From Conidiobolus incongruus B7586 (lineage: Eukaryota > Entomophthoromycota > Entomophthoromycetes > Entomophthorales > Conidiobolaceae), in assembly GCA_000697335.1 (NCBI GenBank), contig JNEM01014663.1, positions 1 through 24,390 of the forward strand: DNA of 24,390 bases. The letters run 5' to 3'. This document shows positions 23,570 through 24,390 of this stretch, piece by piece (within the stretch, counting starts at the first letter, position 1; each line of letters starts with the position of its first letter). Under the pieces are notes generated by a model that made no database searches, had not been told where the DNA came from, and was given only the letters and a program-made list of their open reading frames with translations. A program made the position numbers and the translations under genes.

Positions 23570-24390
23570 TATTACTTTGTATTTAAATAATGGGAATTTT
23601 TTGCAATCAAAAAATATAAATATTTTAATATATAAAATATAAAGATAAATGTATAATATAAAATTAGTAATTTCTTTTATTTCTAATAAATTTTTACTAT
23701 ATTTTTAACAAAATTCTAACACTTAAATAATAATTCTTTTTATCAAAGACTAAAATTTGATATGTCATAAACTAATTAAATTTTCCTATAAAAATTCTTT
23801 TCTTATAAATTAGTTTTTTATTTGCTTAAAATAATTTTAATTATATTAGTTATAATTTAAAGAATATATTAAATGTATTATATTTTTCTAGCTATTTTTA
23901 ATTTAAATTTTTTTTATAATTTTAATTTTATGTATTTTATAATTAGTATATTAAATAATAAGTTTTTTTATATTATATTAAAAATATTAATTATATAAGT
24001 GTAGTAGTAAAAGATTACTAATGTAATATAAAGGAAAACTTAATATAAGGGTAATATAGCATAGAATATGGTAACATAATATAGGATGTAATATGAATAT
24101 ATAAACAAAGTTTAATTAAGCTTTAAATTAGGATAAGTCATTAATATATTAAAATTTATATTAGGTAGTGTTAATATATTATAATATTGATAGAATGTAG
24201 TTTTAATCTTAGAAATAATAAAAAAGATATAAAATAATAAAAATCAAAAAAAAACTAGTTTATTAAATAATTCAATATTATTTATATAATTAATTTATCT
24301 ATAAAAGTATAAATTAATTTATAATTTATAATTAATTAAATTATAAAAAAATATATATAAGAATTTAAAAAACTAGTCTCTTAATAAATT
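23570..24390 (+). repeat. AT-extreme dispersed repeat, direct copy B (interrupted, cut by window end)
   Basis: It aligns in the same orientation with 11274 to about 11700, up to about 23998. Similarity then stops and a more G-containing block follows (about 23999-24240). Very AT-rich sequence resumes to the window end, and the last 28 nt (CTAGTCTCTTAATAAATT) resemble copy A near 11956-11978. The simplest reading is one copy with an internal insertion or replacement. Compared with copy A, many C and G positions are T and A here. No CpG was seen and no coding frame is visible. Confidence 0.68.
24022..24095 (+). repeat. Degenerate TAATATAAGG-like short tandem block
   Basis: Variants TAATATAAAGG, TAATATAAGGG, TAATATAGCA, TAATATAGG and TAATATG follow one another with irregular spacing inside the block that interrupts repeat copy B. 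The repeat is imperfect and its unit length varies. Confidence 0.45.

Noticed and set aside
23377-23586. 69-codon ORF after NDE
   Set aside because: Hydrophobic Ile/Tyr-rich sequence typical of random AT-rich translation. It runs across the repeat edge at 23570 and resembles no family.

Overview
The window is AT-rich eukaryotic nuclear DNA with seven protein-coding genes and one tRNA gene. Five genes carry short spliceosomal introns: 28 in total, all GT..AG, 46-69 nt. TAA, TAG and TGA all end reading frames, so the code is standard. The best fit is a fungus. The NADH dehydrogenase has the fungal NDE1 layout with paired EF-hands and a fungal-type C-terminus, and the Pol III subunit has the short Rpc37 form. 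A complete CYRI (FAM49) gene, as I recall typical of lineages that keep SCAR/WAVE and Rac-driven actin control, and the low GC point to an early-diverging, non-Dikarya fungus. I cannot fix the genus from sequence alone.

Layout from left to right: an AT-extreme repeat (1 to ~625, reverse copy); SRP54 (+, 10 exons); the RNA polymerase III subunit RPC37/RPC5 (-, 2 exons), convergent with SRP54; tRNA-Leu(AAG) (+), divergent from RPC37; coatomer zeta (+, 4 exons); the V-ATPase proteolipid c subunit (-, no intron), convergent with coatomer zeta; a second repeat copy (~11274 to ~12480); CYRI/FAM49 (+, 7 exons); POP1 of RNase P/MRP (+, 10 exons); the EF-hand NADH dehydrogenase (+, no intron); and a third repeat copy (~23570 to the window end).

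The genes are housekeeping genes with no operon-like logic: protein targeting (SRP54), vesicle coat (zeta-COP), organelle acidification (V-ATPase c), Pol III transcription and tRNA maturation (RPC37, tRNA-Leu, POP1), actin control (CYRI) and mitochondrial respiration (NDE). All look intact. ORF extent alone misses the split genes; exon structures were assigned by hand from protein-family continuity, reading frame and GT..AG sites.

The least explained material is non-coding. A previously unlabelled AT-extreme dispersed repeat occurs three times (two direct copies, one inverted). Its copies differ mainly by G/C to A/T changes, and I found no CpG in any of them. Other signals are a long strongly C-over-G-skewed spacer before the NADH dehydrogenase, a perfect CRE palindrome in its promoter, and a Puf3-type site just after its stop codon.
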